17,416 bases of DNA from Perkinsus olseni (Eukaryota; Perkinsozoa; Perkinsida; Perkinsidae). The stretch's first letter is position 1, and each line of letters opens with the position of its first letter. A program made the position numbers and the translations under genes. The stretch covers positions 1-17,416 of the forward strand of contig JABANP010000785.1 of assembly GCA_013115135.1 (NCBI GenBank), read 5' to 3'. The notes below the pieces were generated by a model that was not told the DNA's origin, did not search any database, and was given only the letters and a program-made list of their open reading frames with translations. Positions 1-6,475 of the stretch are shown here, piece after piece.

Positions 1-520
1 ATTTGCTAGCGTCGCTAGCCTAGCATCGTCTCTGGTGTCCCGCCGGTTGTACCCATCGTCGTCTCCAAATGATCTCTCTCGATAAATGTTCTTTACCTCC
101 GTGTCAGCGTAGAAAATGCTGCGGCTAGAGATCCACGATCTTTGCGTCCCGTATGCAAGCTTTCTATCATACCCTTCATCGGTCTCTCACCCGGGAAGAG
201 TAGTTTTAGTGTTTAATTGTTTCGACCAGTGCGTAATTGTGGCGCACCGGTTTATGCGTGCAAGTTGGCCCGCACAGCGGGATGCGATCGATTATTGAGT
301 AGCGGAAACAGGCCGAACCGAAGAGGTTGGCCTTTTCTTCGTCCCACATCGGCTACAAGCATCGAGTTGCACATAACATCTACAATATTATTTACGCTAT
401 TTTTTCTCGGCCTCCCTTGAGTCTCATAACAGAACCCTCCTCCCCCGATTCAGTTTATCTGCTCTTCAGTGCTCCTTCGTTCTTGGAAGTTACTTCTCAT
501 AAAGCCACTCCACATTCTTA
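1..520 (+). repeat. Upstream block of array unit 1 (partial)
   Basis: This is the 5' flank of the first secreted-protein gene. It aligns along its length with 3995-4510, 11740-12248 and 16148-16676, sharing landmarks such as a CCGGTTGT-like motif followed by CCCAT, a conserved AAATGCTGCGG-type stretch and a GATCGATTATTGAG-like stretch. The window opens inside the block, so roughly the first 130 bases seen in other units are missing. Short open frames here are not conserved between units, so I read it as promoter plus 5' UTR. An AG at 503-504, 16 bases before the start codon, is a possible splice acceptor. Confidence 0.75.
6..25. repeat. X-n-X'-n-X module, X=CTAGCG
   Basis: CTAGCG (6-11), T, its reverse complement CGCTAG (13-18), C, CTAGCA (20-25; last base differs from X). 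The stretch from ATTTG to GTGTC is 39 nt here and 25 nt in unit 3, a difference of 14. Confidence 0.75.
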
Positions 521-1282
521 ATGGTGATATCCGTCACGACTTGGTTCATCGTCGCCACTCTAGCTCTGGTAACTACGAGTGCTCAGTTCATTGGGGGTTA
601 CTCAGCGTCTGCTCCGTCGTCCCCGCCGTCCCTGAAGATGAGAGCTTCTGTATCGGATGGTTCCCTCTCATGGGAGCTCGAACGGCGTGTCGGGCCGAAC
701 GTCTCGATCGCCATTGACTTTCCTCTCAAAGGAGATTCTGGTCATTACACTGTTGACTATTCAGACTTCGACCGCTTCAAGAGATTGGTCACTACTGCTT
801 TTCCGGAAGTCCAGATGCTGGATGGTGACTTGACCGATCTGGTTCCTTACAACGAGATCTTCTTCAGGACTCTACTCGAAGGGAAAGAGGTATTCTTTTT
901 CAGAAGAGCCCTCTCCCTGGTCAGGGGTACATACGTCTATGACCAAGGAGACAGGTTCCAATTGACCTTGACGATTTCTTCAAGCGTATCTATGACATTC
1001 AGCTGCGCAGATGCCATTCGCAGGGAACAATTCAGTGATTTGATCGTCGCCAATGAAACCTTTCCACTATCCAGTTTCAGAAGTACCAATATTCAGTTCT
1101 TACCTGCCGAAGATGCCGACTACGCAAGATTCATTCGCGATGTGGCGGAAAGTTGTCCAGGATCGGACCTGCCGACGGGGGGGACTCCTTCCTTTTTTAT
1201 ATTCTCAGCTACGCCAAATAGAGTCTACCTGCAGCTGCAAGGGGGAGAAACGAAGACCTTGGCTCTCGACAGAGTCGAATAG
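521..1282 (+). CDS. Secreted protein of unknown family, paralog 1
   Basis: One uninterrupted 253-aa frame. Residues 1-21 form a typical signal peptide: short polar start, hydrophobic core FIVATLALV, and likely cleavage after TTSA. The mature part has no transmembrane segment. Two cysteines conserved in all four paralogs (C162 and C212) could form one disulfide. The most conserved stretches are DADYA.FIR, CPGSDLPT and FSATP.RVYL near the C terminus. This copy differs from its sisters by a proline/serine insertion near residues 32-37 and by nine extra residues after about residue 176. Two N-glycosylation sequons are visible (N60 and N178), the second inside that insertion. The ATG at 521 is chosen because all paralogs start at the equivalent place with the same signal peptide. 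Secretion is a confident inference; the molecular function is unknown. Confidence 0.88.
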   Translation: MVISVTTWFIVATLALVTTSAQFIGGYSASAPSSPPSLKMRASVSDGSLSWELERRVGPNVSIAIDFPLKGDSGHYTVDYSDFDRFKRLVTTAFPEVQMLDGDLTDLVPYNEIFFRTLLEGKEVFFFRRALSLVRGTYVYDQGDRFQLTLTISSSVSMTFSCADAIRREQFSDLIVANETFPLSSFRSTNIQFLPAEDADYARFIRDVAESCPGSDLPTGGTPSFFIFSATPNRVYLQLQGGETKTLALDRVE

Positions 1283-1425
1283 AGACGCTCCGCCTCGATC
1301 CCTTCTTACCTCATGATCTTTGATTGGCCAAAGACCTTGAGGCTGGCGTTTGCGGACTCTTGTAGCATCCATTTTGTATTCGACATTCGTAATCGCCCCC
1401 TAGAGGTTACGAGTCGATCCTACCC

Positions 1426-1447
1426 ATTATTATTATCATTATTATTG
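1426..1447. repeat. ATT microsatellite
   Basis: Imperfect run of ATT triplets in the downstream block of unit 1. The sister units have only two or three copies at this place. Confidence 0.7.
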
Positions 1448-1533
1448 CCAGGGCTATTCGATGATCAGCCCTAGATTTTGTATGGTCGCACTTGAGCATT
1501 GCTTAGTAAGCATCGGCGGTGCGGCCAGTTGTG

Positions 1534-1553
1534 GTGGCCCGGCCACCGTGGCC
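1534..1553. repeat. X-n-X'-n-X module, X=GTGGCC
   Basis: GTGGCC, C, GGCCAC, C, GTGGCC: perfect. Unit 2 has GTGGTGGC followed directly by GGACTCG at this place. Removing 14 nt from unit 1 restores equal length. Confidence 0.85.
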
Positions 1554-1696
1554 GACTCGGCTGACTCTTTCTGGCCCCCTGAGGGCCCCTCAGTGTGTTC
1601 GCGCACTCCTTTCGGCACGCGTACATCTGTTCGGGCCGAGCTATGGCCGTTCTTTGTCTGTCAGCATAGTGATGGGTTGTTAGAGGCCCGGGATAG

Positions 1697-1716
1697 ATCC
1701 GCAGCGGATCATCCGC
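1697..1716. repeat. X-n-X'-n-X module, X=ATCCGC
   Basis: ATCCGC, A, GCGGAT, C, ATCCGC: perfect. Units 2 and 3 have a single ATCCACTCA at this site, so this is an exact 14-nt insertion. Confidence 0.88.
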
Positions 1717-1725
1717 TCATGGTGG

Positions 1726-1754
1726 GTCTGCGGCAGACCGTCTGCCTGGCAGAC
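1726..1754. repeat. X-n-X'-n-X module with a fourth half-copy, X=GTCTGC
   Basis: GTCTGC, G, GCAGAC, C, GTCTGC (1726-1745) is perfect. A further CT plus GGCAGAC (to 1754) adds a fourth alternating copy. The stretch is about 27 nt longer than in unit 3, close to two 14-nt steps. Confidence 0.85.
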
Positions 1755-1815
1755 TGTGCCACACACCACTATTCAAGTTAGCCCTTTCTTCAGACCCAGA
1801 TGGCAACGAGTTCAG

Positions 1816-1835
1816 TCCTAACTCAGGACTCCTAA
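1816..1835. repeat. X-n-X'-n-X module, X=TCCTAA
   Basis: TCCTAA, C, TCAGGA (one mismatch to the expected TTAGGA), C, TCCTAA. Units 2 and 3 have GTTCAGTCCTAAGCGG with a single TCCTAA, so this is an exact 14-nt insertion. Confidence 0.82.
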
Positions 1836-2255
1836 GCGGAGTAGTAAACATAGAAACTGTTAAGTCATACCTTAGTAAGATCAGTTTCGCCGTGCCGCTG
1901 AGCATTCGCGCCAAAATATGCTTTAGTGAAATAAATTTCCCGCGTAACGAGGAGAACCAGAAAGAGCGGCAGCTCGAAGAACAGAAGGGCTCGCTCGGCT
2001 GCAAGCTCAGCAGATTTAAGATAGACCGGGGCAGCAAGCGTCATCAGATGCAGGCGAAGCGCTTCCAGTGGGATCTTAGTGTGGACGACTGCGTTTCGCG
2101 AGAACTACCGAGAAGTTTCTCGTGATACGGGCCCCCGCGACTGATAGGCCTTCAGAAGACCTTCGAAGAATCTTAGATTCGCCACCGAGCCCATCAAAGC
2201 GGAACCTGGCAAGGGAGAAATAGCCCCGATGATGGCTGGGCCTCCTCCCTCTACT

Positions 2256-2275
2256 GTCAGGGCCTGACAGTCAGG
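2256..2275. repeat. X-n-X'-n-X module, X=GTCAGG
   Basis: GTCAGG, G, CCTGAC, A, GTCAGG: perfect. It is followed by T and CCTG, a partial fourth copy. It lies in the decayed PB1-ZZ relic of unit 1. Confidence 0.82.
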
Positions 2276-2286
2276 TCCTGTTGGTA

Positions 2287-2303
2287 CTGTAGCGCTGCTA
2301 CAG
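2287..2303. repeat. Hairpin with 7-nt arms and 3-nt loop
   Basis: CTGTAGC, loop GCT, GCTACAG. It lies close to the preceding module but has a different architecture. Confidence 0.6.
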
Positions 2304-2760
2304 GAACGGCTAAGTCTTTTTAGCTGATGAAGGAACAACCATCCTGGCAGAGGAGGGTCCGAAGAGCCTCGACAGGCAGGTCAGCTTTCGGAAAAATCTT
2401 CGCAACCAGCGAGGGGAGGCTTTGATCCAGGTGGTGGAGGCTTGATTCTGGGACAAACAATCCGAACCAGGCGGCTCGCGGTTTCGTTCTCCACTGGCTT
2501 ACTTGGCTACAACACTGACCTGACCAGCACTTGATGCACTCTGGTTGGTGGCAGCACTCCCTTGCGTAGTCTGCAGATAATCTTCGCTTGTCTCGCTCAT
2601 TTTGGAGGCGTTGGCTATAGAGAGGTTGGTTTAATACAGTTGTGTATGCTTTAGTGCTAGTATCATGTCATTTGTCCCTGTTTCGGCGCAAGATTTGGTT
2701 CGGGAAGTCCTTGTCCCACGTCGCAAGTGATATACAGTATATGTACTAAAATTTTCGCCC

Positions 2761-2783
2761 GCCCGTTTTTTCGTTAAACGGGC
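2761..2783. repeat. Hairpin with 8-nt arms
   Basis: GCCCGTTT, a 7-nt loop, AAACGGGC, inside the AT-rich insertion. Confidence 0.7.
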
Positions 2784-2802
2784 ACGTTCACGCCCCTAAG
2801 CC

Positions 2803-2822
2803 ACCCGTGACGGGTGACCCGT
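2803..2822. repeat. X-n-X'-n-X module, X=ACCCGT
   Basis: ACCCGT, G, ACGGGT, G, ACCCGT: perfect. The last two arms extend to an 8+1+8 palindrome (2808-2824). No sister sequence is available for an empty-site comparison. Confidence 0.8.
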
Positions 2823-2941
2823 CATAGTAAAAAAACCTCTATATCCAAAGTTTCAGCTCATAACTCGGAAAATTGAATGCGTGAGGTCCGTCAAAGCTAA
2901 TACAGTCTTTAGATGGCGGGTACTGTACTAGCCCGGACTAC

Positions 2942-3202
2942 CAGCGTCGGATAATTAGTGCCATCCCGCAGCCGTGACACTTCCGTGACAGCTGCCCCAG
3001 TGAAGCAACTGCATCGCCGGCCGTAAGCTTCGGGGGGCTCGAGGAGCGACCCTCCACCGGAGTTGCTACAGGACCGCCTTCAAGTTGAAGGCGGTTCTGA
3101 AGCCACTCCGCTGACGGCCTTGATATTCTTGACAGGACGGCGCCAACGTACGGACTCGGCTCCGTAGCACAGCTTGAGCACGAAGAAGGAGTCGGCAAAC
3201 CA
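2942..3202 (-). pseudogene. PB1-ZZ pseudogene of unit 1, exons 1 and 2 fused by deletion
   Basis: Reading down from 3202, the frame FADSFFVLKL.YGAESVR matches exon 1 of the PB1 relic at 5944-6044 (MFADSFVLKLRYDAESVR), but the start codon is replaced by TGG. At about 3108 the PB1 frame stops and joins directly to the 3' part of exon 2 (GGPVATPVEGRSSSP; compare GGPEATPVKSRSSSP in the unit 3 copy). Intron 1 and the PB1 core are therefore deleted. The first half of ZZ finger 1 survives (CHGCGMALIIRRW) and ends at the conserved donor position (GT at 2941-2940), but no exon 3 follows; an unrelated AT-rich segment does. Start loss, internal deletion and missing downstream exons make this non-functional. 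Confidence 0.75.
3073..3095. repeat. Palindrome 11+1+11 in the unit 1 pseudogene
   Basis: ACCGCCTTCAA, G, TTGAAGGCGGT. One mismatch further out, three more bases pair on each side. It sits at or next to the deletion junction that fuses exon 1 to exon 2. The aligned unit 3 copy (near 14400) has the left arm in similar form but not the right. Confidence 0.75.
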
Positions 3203-3349
3203 GGGCTACCAGGGTTCCTCTGAGGGGAGCATACCGCGAGAACAAAACGGGGACGGTCGAAAAAGGGCCATGCAATCAAGTATATGCATATCGATAAGCA
3301 AGTTACTCTCAAAGTGACAAGTTCCGAGGTGCAGCATCGCAGATGCTAT

Positions 3350-3369
3350 GCCTCCGGGAGGCAGCCTCC
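3350..3369. repeat. X-n-X'-n-X module, X=GCCTCC
   Basis: GCCTCC, G, GGAGGC, A, GCCTCC: perfect. Confidence 0.82.
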
Positions 3370-3580
3370 CCGAATGTTCAGGTTGTCTATACGAATACTC
3401 GATCGAGTCGATCCTCTTGGATGCAAGGAAAGGCCCGCGCACTTTTCCGGAAAGCCAATCCGGGGAAGGCCTCTTAAGTGTTCGCACAATGTCTTGGATT
3501 ATGTAACACTGATCCTCAACACACGAGGCCCGTGGAAGCTCGGGCTAATCGGGAAGAAGTTGTAACGCATGACCACCTGG

Positions 3581-3600
3581 TGCCCGCCGGGCACTTCCCG
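3581..3600. repeat. X-n-X'-n-X module, X=TGCCCG
   Basis: TGCCCG, C, CGGGCA, C, TTCCCG (one mismatch in the third copy). The first two arms extend to a 7+1+7 palindrome starting at 3580. Confidence 0.7.
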
Positions 3601-3856
3601 GGCACACGCGTCCAATAGGTCCTTTCGCACCTCCTGAGCTGGGGAAGCCTTCCCCCGTAAACCTCTTGCGCGTTCAATACGATCCATTCTGATAAAGGTT
3701 CGGTGGACAGAGTTGAGTGCGGGCGGGGTCACCCTTGGCGCGACGTCACCCATCACTGACAGTCCCGGGCGTGGGCTACTAGCTATGGCATGCGCTAGCT
3801 TAGCGCCGCCAGGCGCGCACGTGCTCGGTGCCATACCACTCGGGGTTTACCCAGAA

Positions 3857-4510
3857 GTTGGTGAAGGCCACTAGACTTCTAGTATGTAGTAGTCACTGGT
3901 AGAGGTGCACTCCGTAGTACCTCGGCGGCGAAGGCTAAAGGGGATTGCCTCGAGTGGAAGTATGATCTGCTACCCCAGGTTCGAGTTCAAATGTCCCATT
4001 CGCGAGCGTCGCCCCCGGTGTCACGCCGGTTGTATCCACCGTTGTCTCCCGATACTCTCTCTATAAATGTCCTTTTACCTCGTGTCAGGCCTAGTAAACG
4101 CTGTGGTTGGGGATGTATGATCCTTGCGTCCTGTATGCAAACTACCTACCATTGTCTTTCCTGTTGTCTCACCCAGGAAGAGCAGTTGTGTTGCTCAATT
4201 GCTATGACCGGTTCACAAGGATGGCGCTCAAATTTATGCGCGCGAGCTAGCCCGTACAGTGCGACGCGATCGATTTTTGAGGAGCGGAAGACAGGCGAAA
4301 CTGGATAGATTATTCTTTTCTCTGCTTCACACATCGTCTACAAGGGTCGGGTTGCACATTACATCCATAGCGTCTTTTACGCTATTTCCTTCAGCTTCCT
4401 TTAAGGCACATAAGAGATTCCCCCTGAATCCATGGGCCTTGATTCCATCCGTATACCCTTTAGCCCTCTTTCATTTTCAGAAGCTGATTTTCTCACAGCC
4501 ACTCCACTCA
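3857..4510 (+). repeat. Upstream block of array unit 2
   Basis: Opens with a GTTGGTGAAGGCC-like junction and the GTCACTGGTAGAGGTGCACT stretch shared with units 3 and 4 (near 11635 and 16050), then follows the common upstream sequence to the secreted gene. Two AG acceptor-like sites precede the start codon: TTTTCAG ending at 4480 and TCACAG ending at 4498. The boundary hairpin found in units 3 and 4 is degenerate here. An open frame runs back to 4259 in phase with the gene, but the added residues are not conserved in the other units. Confidence 0.75.
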
Positions 4511-5236
4511 ATGGTGAAACCCGCCGCGACTTGGTTCGTCATCGCCACTCTGGCTCTGGTGACCACGAGTGCTCAGCCCGTTGGGGATTACTCAGCGTCT
4601 ACGTCAACTCTCAAGATGCGAGCTTCTGTGTCGGATGGTTCCCTCATATGGGAGTTCGAGCGGCGTGCCGGGCCAAAGGTCTCGATCACGATCGAATTTC
4701 CTCTCGAAGGAGATTCTGATAAGTACACTGTCGACTATCCAGACTTCGGCCTCTTCGAAAGCTTGTTCACTAGTGCCTTTCCGGAAGTGCAAATGCAGGA
4801 TGGTGACTTGACCGATCTGGCACAGTACAGCTTGATCTCCTTCAAGACTGCACTTGCAGGGGAAGAGCTAATCTTTTTTAGAGAAGCCCTACCTCTGAGG
4901 GCAGGTATATATGTCTATGACCAAGGAGACAGCTTCCGATTGACCTTGAGGATTACTCCTGCCAGCGTATTTATGACCTTCAGATGCCCAGATGCAAGTC
5001 GCGGTAAACGATTTAGTGATTTAACCGTCGGCGGAGCTACCAACATTCAGTTTTTACCTGGCGGAGATGCAGACTACGCAAGCTTCATCCGCGGTGTGGC
5101 GGAAAATTGTCCAGGATCTGACCTGCCGACGGGGGGGACTCCTTCCTTTTTTGTATTCTCGGCCACGCCTAATAGAGTCTACCTGCAACTGGAAGGGCTA
5201 CGAACGAAGACCTTGGCTCTCGACAGAATCGAGTAA
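4511..5236 (+). CDS. Secreted protein of unknown family, paralog 2
   Basis: An intronless frame of 241 aa. Signal peptide MVKPAATWFVIATLALVTTSA is followed by QPVGDYSAS. The conserved cysteines are C159 and C200. It is closest to paralog 1 over the whole length, including the C terminus (both end LALDR.E), but lacks paralog 1's nine-residue insertion and both glycosylation sequons. The frame is open upstream to 4259; I start at 4511 because the signal peptide begins there and the other paralogs start at the same aligned position. The minus-strand PB1 relic converges on it from the right. A secreted role is inferred from the signal peptide; no catalytic motif or known fold was recognised. Confidence 0.88.
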   Translation: MVKPAATWFVIATLALVTTSAQPVGDYSASTSTLKMRASVSDGSLIWEFERRAGPKVSITIEFPLEGDSDKYTVDYPDFGLFESLFTSAFPEVQMQDGDLTDLAQYSLISFKTALAGEELIFFREALPLRAGIYVYDQGDSFRLTLRITPASVFMTFRCPDASRGKRFSDLTVGGATNIQFLPGGDADYASFIRGVAENCPGSDLPTGGTPSFFVFSATPNRVYLQLEGLRTKTLALDRIE

Positions 5237-5903
5237 AGGCGCTCCGCTTCGAGCCCCTCTTACCTCATAGTCTTTAACTTCAATGGTCGAAGACGTAGAG
5301 GCTGGCGTTTGCAGAATCTTGTAGCACCTATTTTGTATTCGACCTGGGTAAATGCTCGCTCCCGCAGAGAGCTTATGACTCAGCTCTGCCGGGCAGGGCC
5401 TGCCCATTAACATTGCTGCCACTGCTAACCAGTGATCAGCATTATATCTTTGACGGTTGCACCTGAGCAATGCTCAGTGAGGTCGTGCAGCCAGTAGTGG
5501 TGGCGGACTCGTCTGTCTCCTTCTAACCCCTGGGGACCGCTCAGTATGTTCGCGTACTTTTCATGTCGGTACGCGTATTTTTGCTCGGGCCGAGCTCTGG
5601 CCGTTTTGTGCCGGTCAGCTCAGTGATGGGTCGCTAGAGGCCCGGCATAGATCCACTCATGGTGGATGTCACGCCCCACTAATCAAGTTAGCCCTTTCTT
5701 TACATCCAGATGGTAATGAGTTCAGTCCTAAGCGGAGTAGCAAACATAAAAATCATTGTACCTTAGCGAAATCAATTTCGCCGCGCCGCCGAGTATCCGC
5801 GTGGAAATATGCCTCAGTTGAGAAAGTTTCCAACGTGATGAGGAGGACCAAAAAGAGCGGCAGCTCGGAGAGCTGAAGAATTCGCTGAGCTGAGCGAGCA
5901 ATT
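5237..5903 (+). repeat. Downstream block of array unit 2
   Basis: Matches the blocks after the secreted genes of units 1 and 3, including CTTACCTCAT after the stop and the GTTCAGTCCTAAGCGGAGTAG landmark near 5720. It ends abruptly near 5903, where the sequence switches into intron 1 of the PB1 relic on the opposite strand. This is a deletion junction relative to unit 3. Confidence 0.7.
5385..5404. repeat. X-n-X'-n-X module, X=CCTGCC
   Basis: TCTGCC (one mismatch), G, GGCAGG, G, CCTGCC. The last two arms extend to 7+1+7 (5391-5405). Removing 14 nt makes the stretch the same length as in units 1 and 3. Confidence 0.8.
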
Positions 5904-5943
5904 AACGATGGAATCGCACAACCATCACTGAGGAGTTCCTTAC

Positions 5944-6044
5944 CCATACAAGTCGCTGACGGCCTTGACAGTCTTCGTAGGACAGCGGCAGCGTACGGAC
6001 TCGGCGTCGTAGCGGAGCTTGAGCACAAAGGAGTCGGCAAACAT
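5944..6044 (-). pseudogene. PB1 exon 1 relic of a truncated PB1-ZZ gene
   Basis: Exon 1 is intact: ATG at 6044, then MFADSFVLKLRYDAESVR and on to VSDLYG, ending at a GT donor (5943) in phase 2 exactly as in genes A and B. It covers the first two strands and start of the first helix of a PB1 domain, with the conserved strand-1 lysine. About 40 nt of intron 1 follow, alignable with the unit 3 copy. The sequence then jumps into the downstream block of the secreted gene, so all remaining exons are gone. It is closer to the unit 1 and unit 3 relics than to genes A and B. A short transcript could still be made from it, but no functional protein is expected. Confidence 0.75.
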
Positions 6045-6475
6045 GATGACCAATCACACCCTACTACAACAACATCAATAATAAGGATCTGGCTATCACC
6101 TGCCTGGTAGAAGGGGTGCTGCGCAAGAAGAAGAATAAGGATCGACTCTGCAACACTTCCCAGATCACAACAGGGTCAGAAAGCTCGTCAGAGACATAGG
6201 CTGCTAGACTGAACTGTTACTAGGGCTGCCACAAACGATGAACGCGCCATCATCGGATGGCACCATATGGAGCACAAGCCCTCAACTCCAGGAGACATGG
6301 CCTTGGCCGCTTGACTCTATGAGAAACTCAAGAATCTCCGCTCGAGACAAGTCTTTTGTTATCCGGCTGATCATGTGGAATAGATAGAATCGGAAAGTCG
6401 ATGATGAAGGAAGATCTGAAAAAATTCTATGGATAGTATAAAAGCACCCAGCATAACGACGCATCATGGAAACGT
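6045..6475. other. 5' flank of the PB1 relic and 3' flank of gene A
   Basis: From about 6045 to 6210 this aligns with the 5' flank of the unit 3 pseudogene (14753-14870), sharing GGATCGACT and CACAACAG-type landmarks. The rest is the 3' flank of gene A. No convincing coding frame or RNA gene was seen. Confidence 0.55.

Larger units (their letters stand above)
1283..2149 (+). repeat. Downstream block of array unit 1
   Basis: This region aligns with 5237-5903 and 12984-13950, which follow the other secreted genes. It should contain the 3' UTR of the secreted gene. Landmarks are a conserved CTTACCTCAT-like motif just after the stop, GGCTGGCGTTTGC, and a GTTCAGTCCTAA motif. This copy carries several short palindromic insertions that its sisters lack, listed separately. 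A short charged reading frame near 1892-2125 is partly shared with the other units but interrupted in them, so it is not called as a gene. Confidence 0.7.
2150..2600 (-). pseudogene. Decayed 3' part of a PB1-ZZ gene (exons 4-5 relic)
   Basis: On the minus strand, 2447-2320 encodes SLPSLVAKIFPKA and following residues, matching exon 4 of gene B (PLPSMVAEVFSKS) and gene A (SLPLMVARTF). It sits after a good acceptor (TTTGTCCCAG ending at 2448), but the distance to the conserved block is 2 nt short, which is a frameshift, and the frame stops near 2320. A weaker exon-5 echo (RFRFDGLGGES, compare KFQCDGRGDIN) follows an acceptor near 2210. Upstream, 2600-2503 is an ATG-initiated 32-codon stretch beginning MSETSEDYLQ and ending at a strong donor (GTAAGC). 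It has no match in the intact genes and could be an unrelated first exon. The reading frame cannot be carried across all pieces, so I call it a pseudogene. Homology of exon 4 is fairly clear; the rest is tentative. Confidence 0.5.
2601..2941. other. AT-rich, hairpin-rich insertion, possible transposon end
   Basis: This segment separates the two halves of the unit 1 PB1-ZZ relic and has no counterpart in the other units. It is visibly richer in A and T (CTATATCC, GATATACAGTATATG, long T and A runs). It contains two inverted repeats (2761-2783 and 2803-2824). No coding frame is seen. It could be a remnant of a non-autonomous DNA transposon, but I found neither terminal inverted repeats at both edges nor a clear target-site duplication. 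Confidence 0.4.
3203..3856. other. Unit 1-specific intergenic region
   Basis: This is the 5' flank of the unit 1 pseudogene up to the next unit. It does not align visibly with the flanks of the PB1-ZZ genes in units 2 and 3, apart from a weak GCGACGTCACC-like match near its end. Open frames here are short and unconvincing. It is rich in palindromes: modules at 3350 and 3581, GGGGAAG-C-CTTCCCC at 3641-3655, AGCATC-GCA-GATGCT near 3334, and the 12-bp ACTCGATCGAGT near 3393. Confidence 0.5.

Noticed and set aside
1300..1320. Conserved CTTACCTCAT after the secreted genes as a minus-strand splice donor of an antisense gene
   Set aside because: The reverse complement does look like a donor, but no coding frame or matching acceptor could be found on that strand.
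1579..1593. CTGAGGG, C, CCCTCAG palindrome as another inserted module
   Set aside because: The sister units have the same length at this site and there is no third X copy, so it is not a 14-nt insertion.
3386..3405. ACTCGATCGAGT palindrome as a transcription-factor site
   Set aside because: It is a single occurrence with no link to a gene start, in a region full of palindromes.
3284..3834. Overlapping open frames of 93-111 codons on both strands in the unit 1-specific region
   Set aside because: There is no homology to anything else in the window. They overlap each other on opposite strands and cross palindromic modules.
4259..4510. In-frame N-terminal extension of secreted paralog 2
   Set aside because: The extension is not conserved in the other three copies, and it would bury the signal peptide 84 residues inside the protein.
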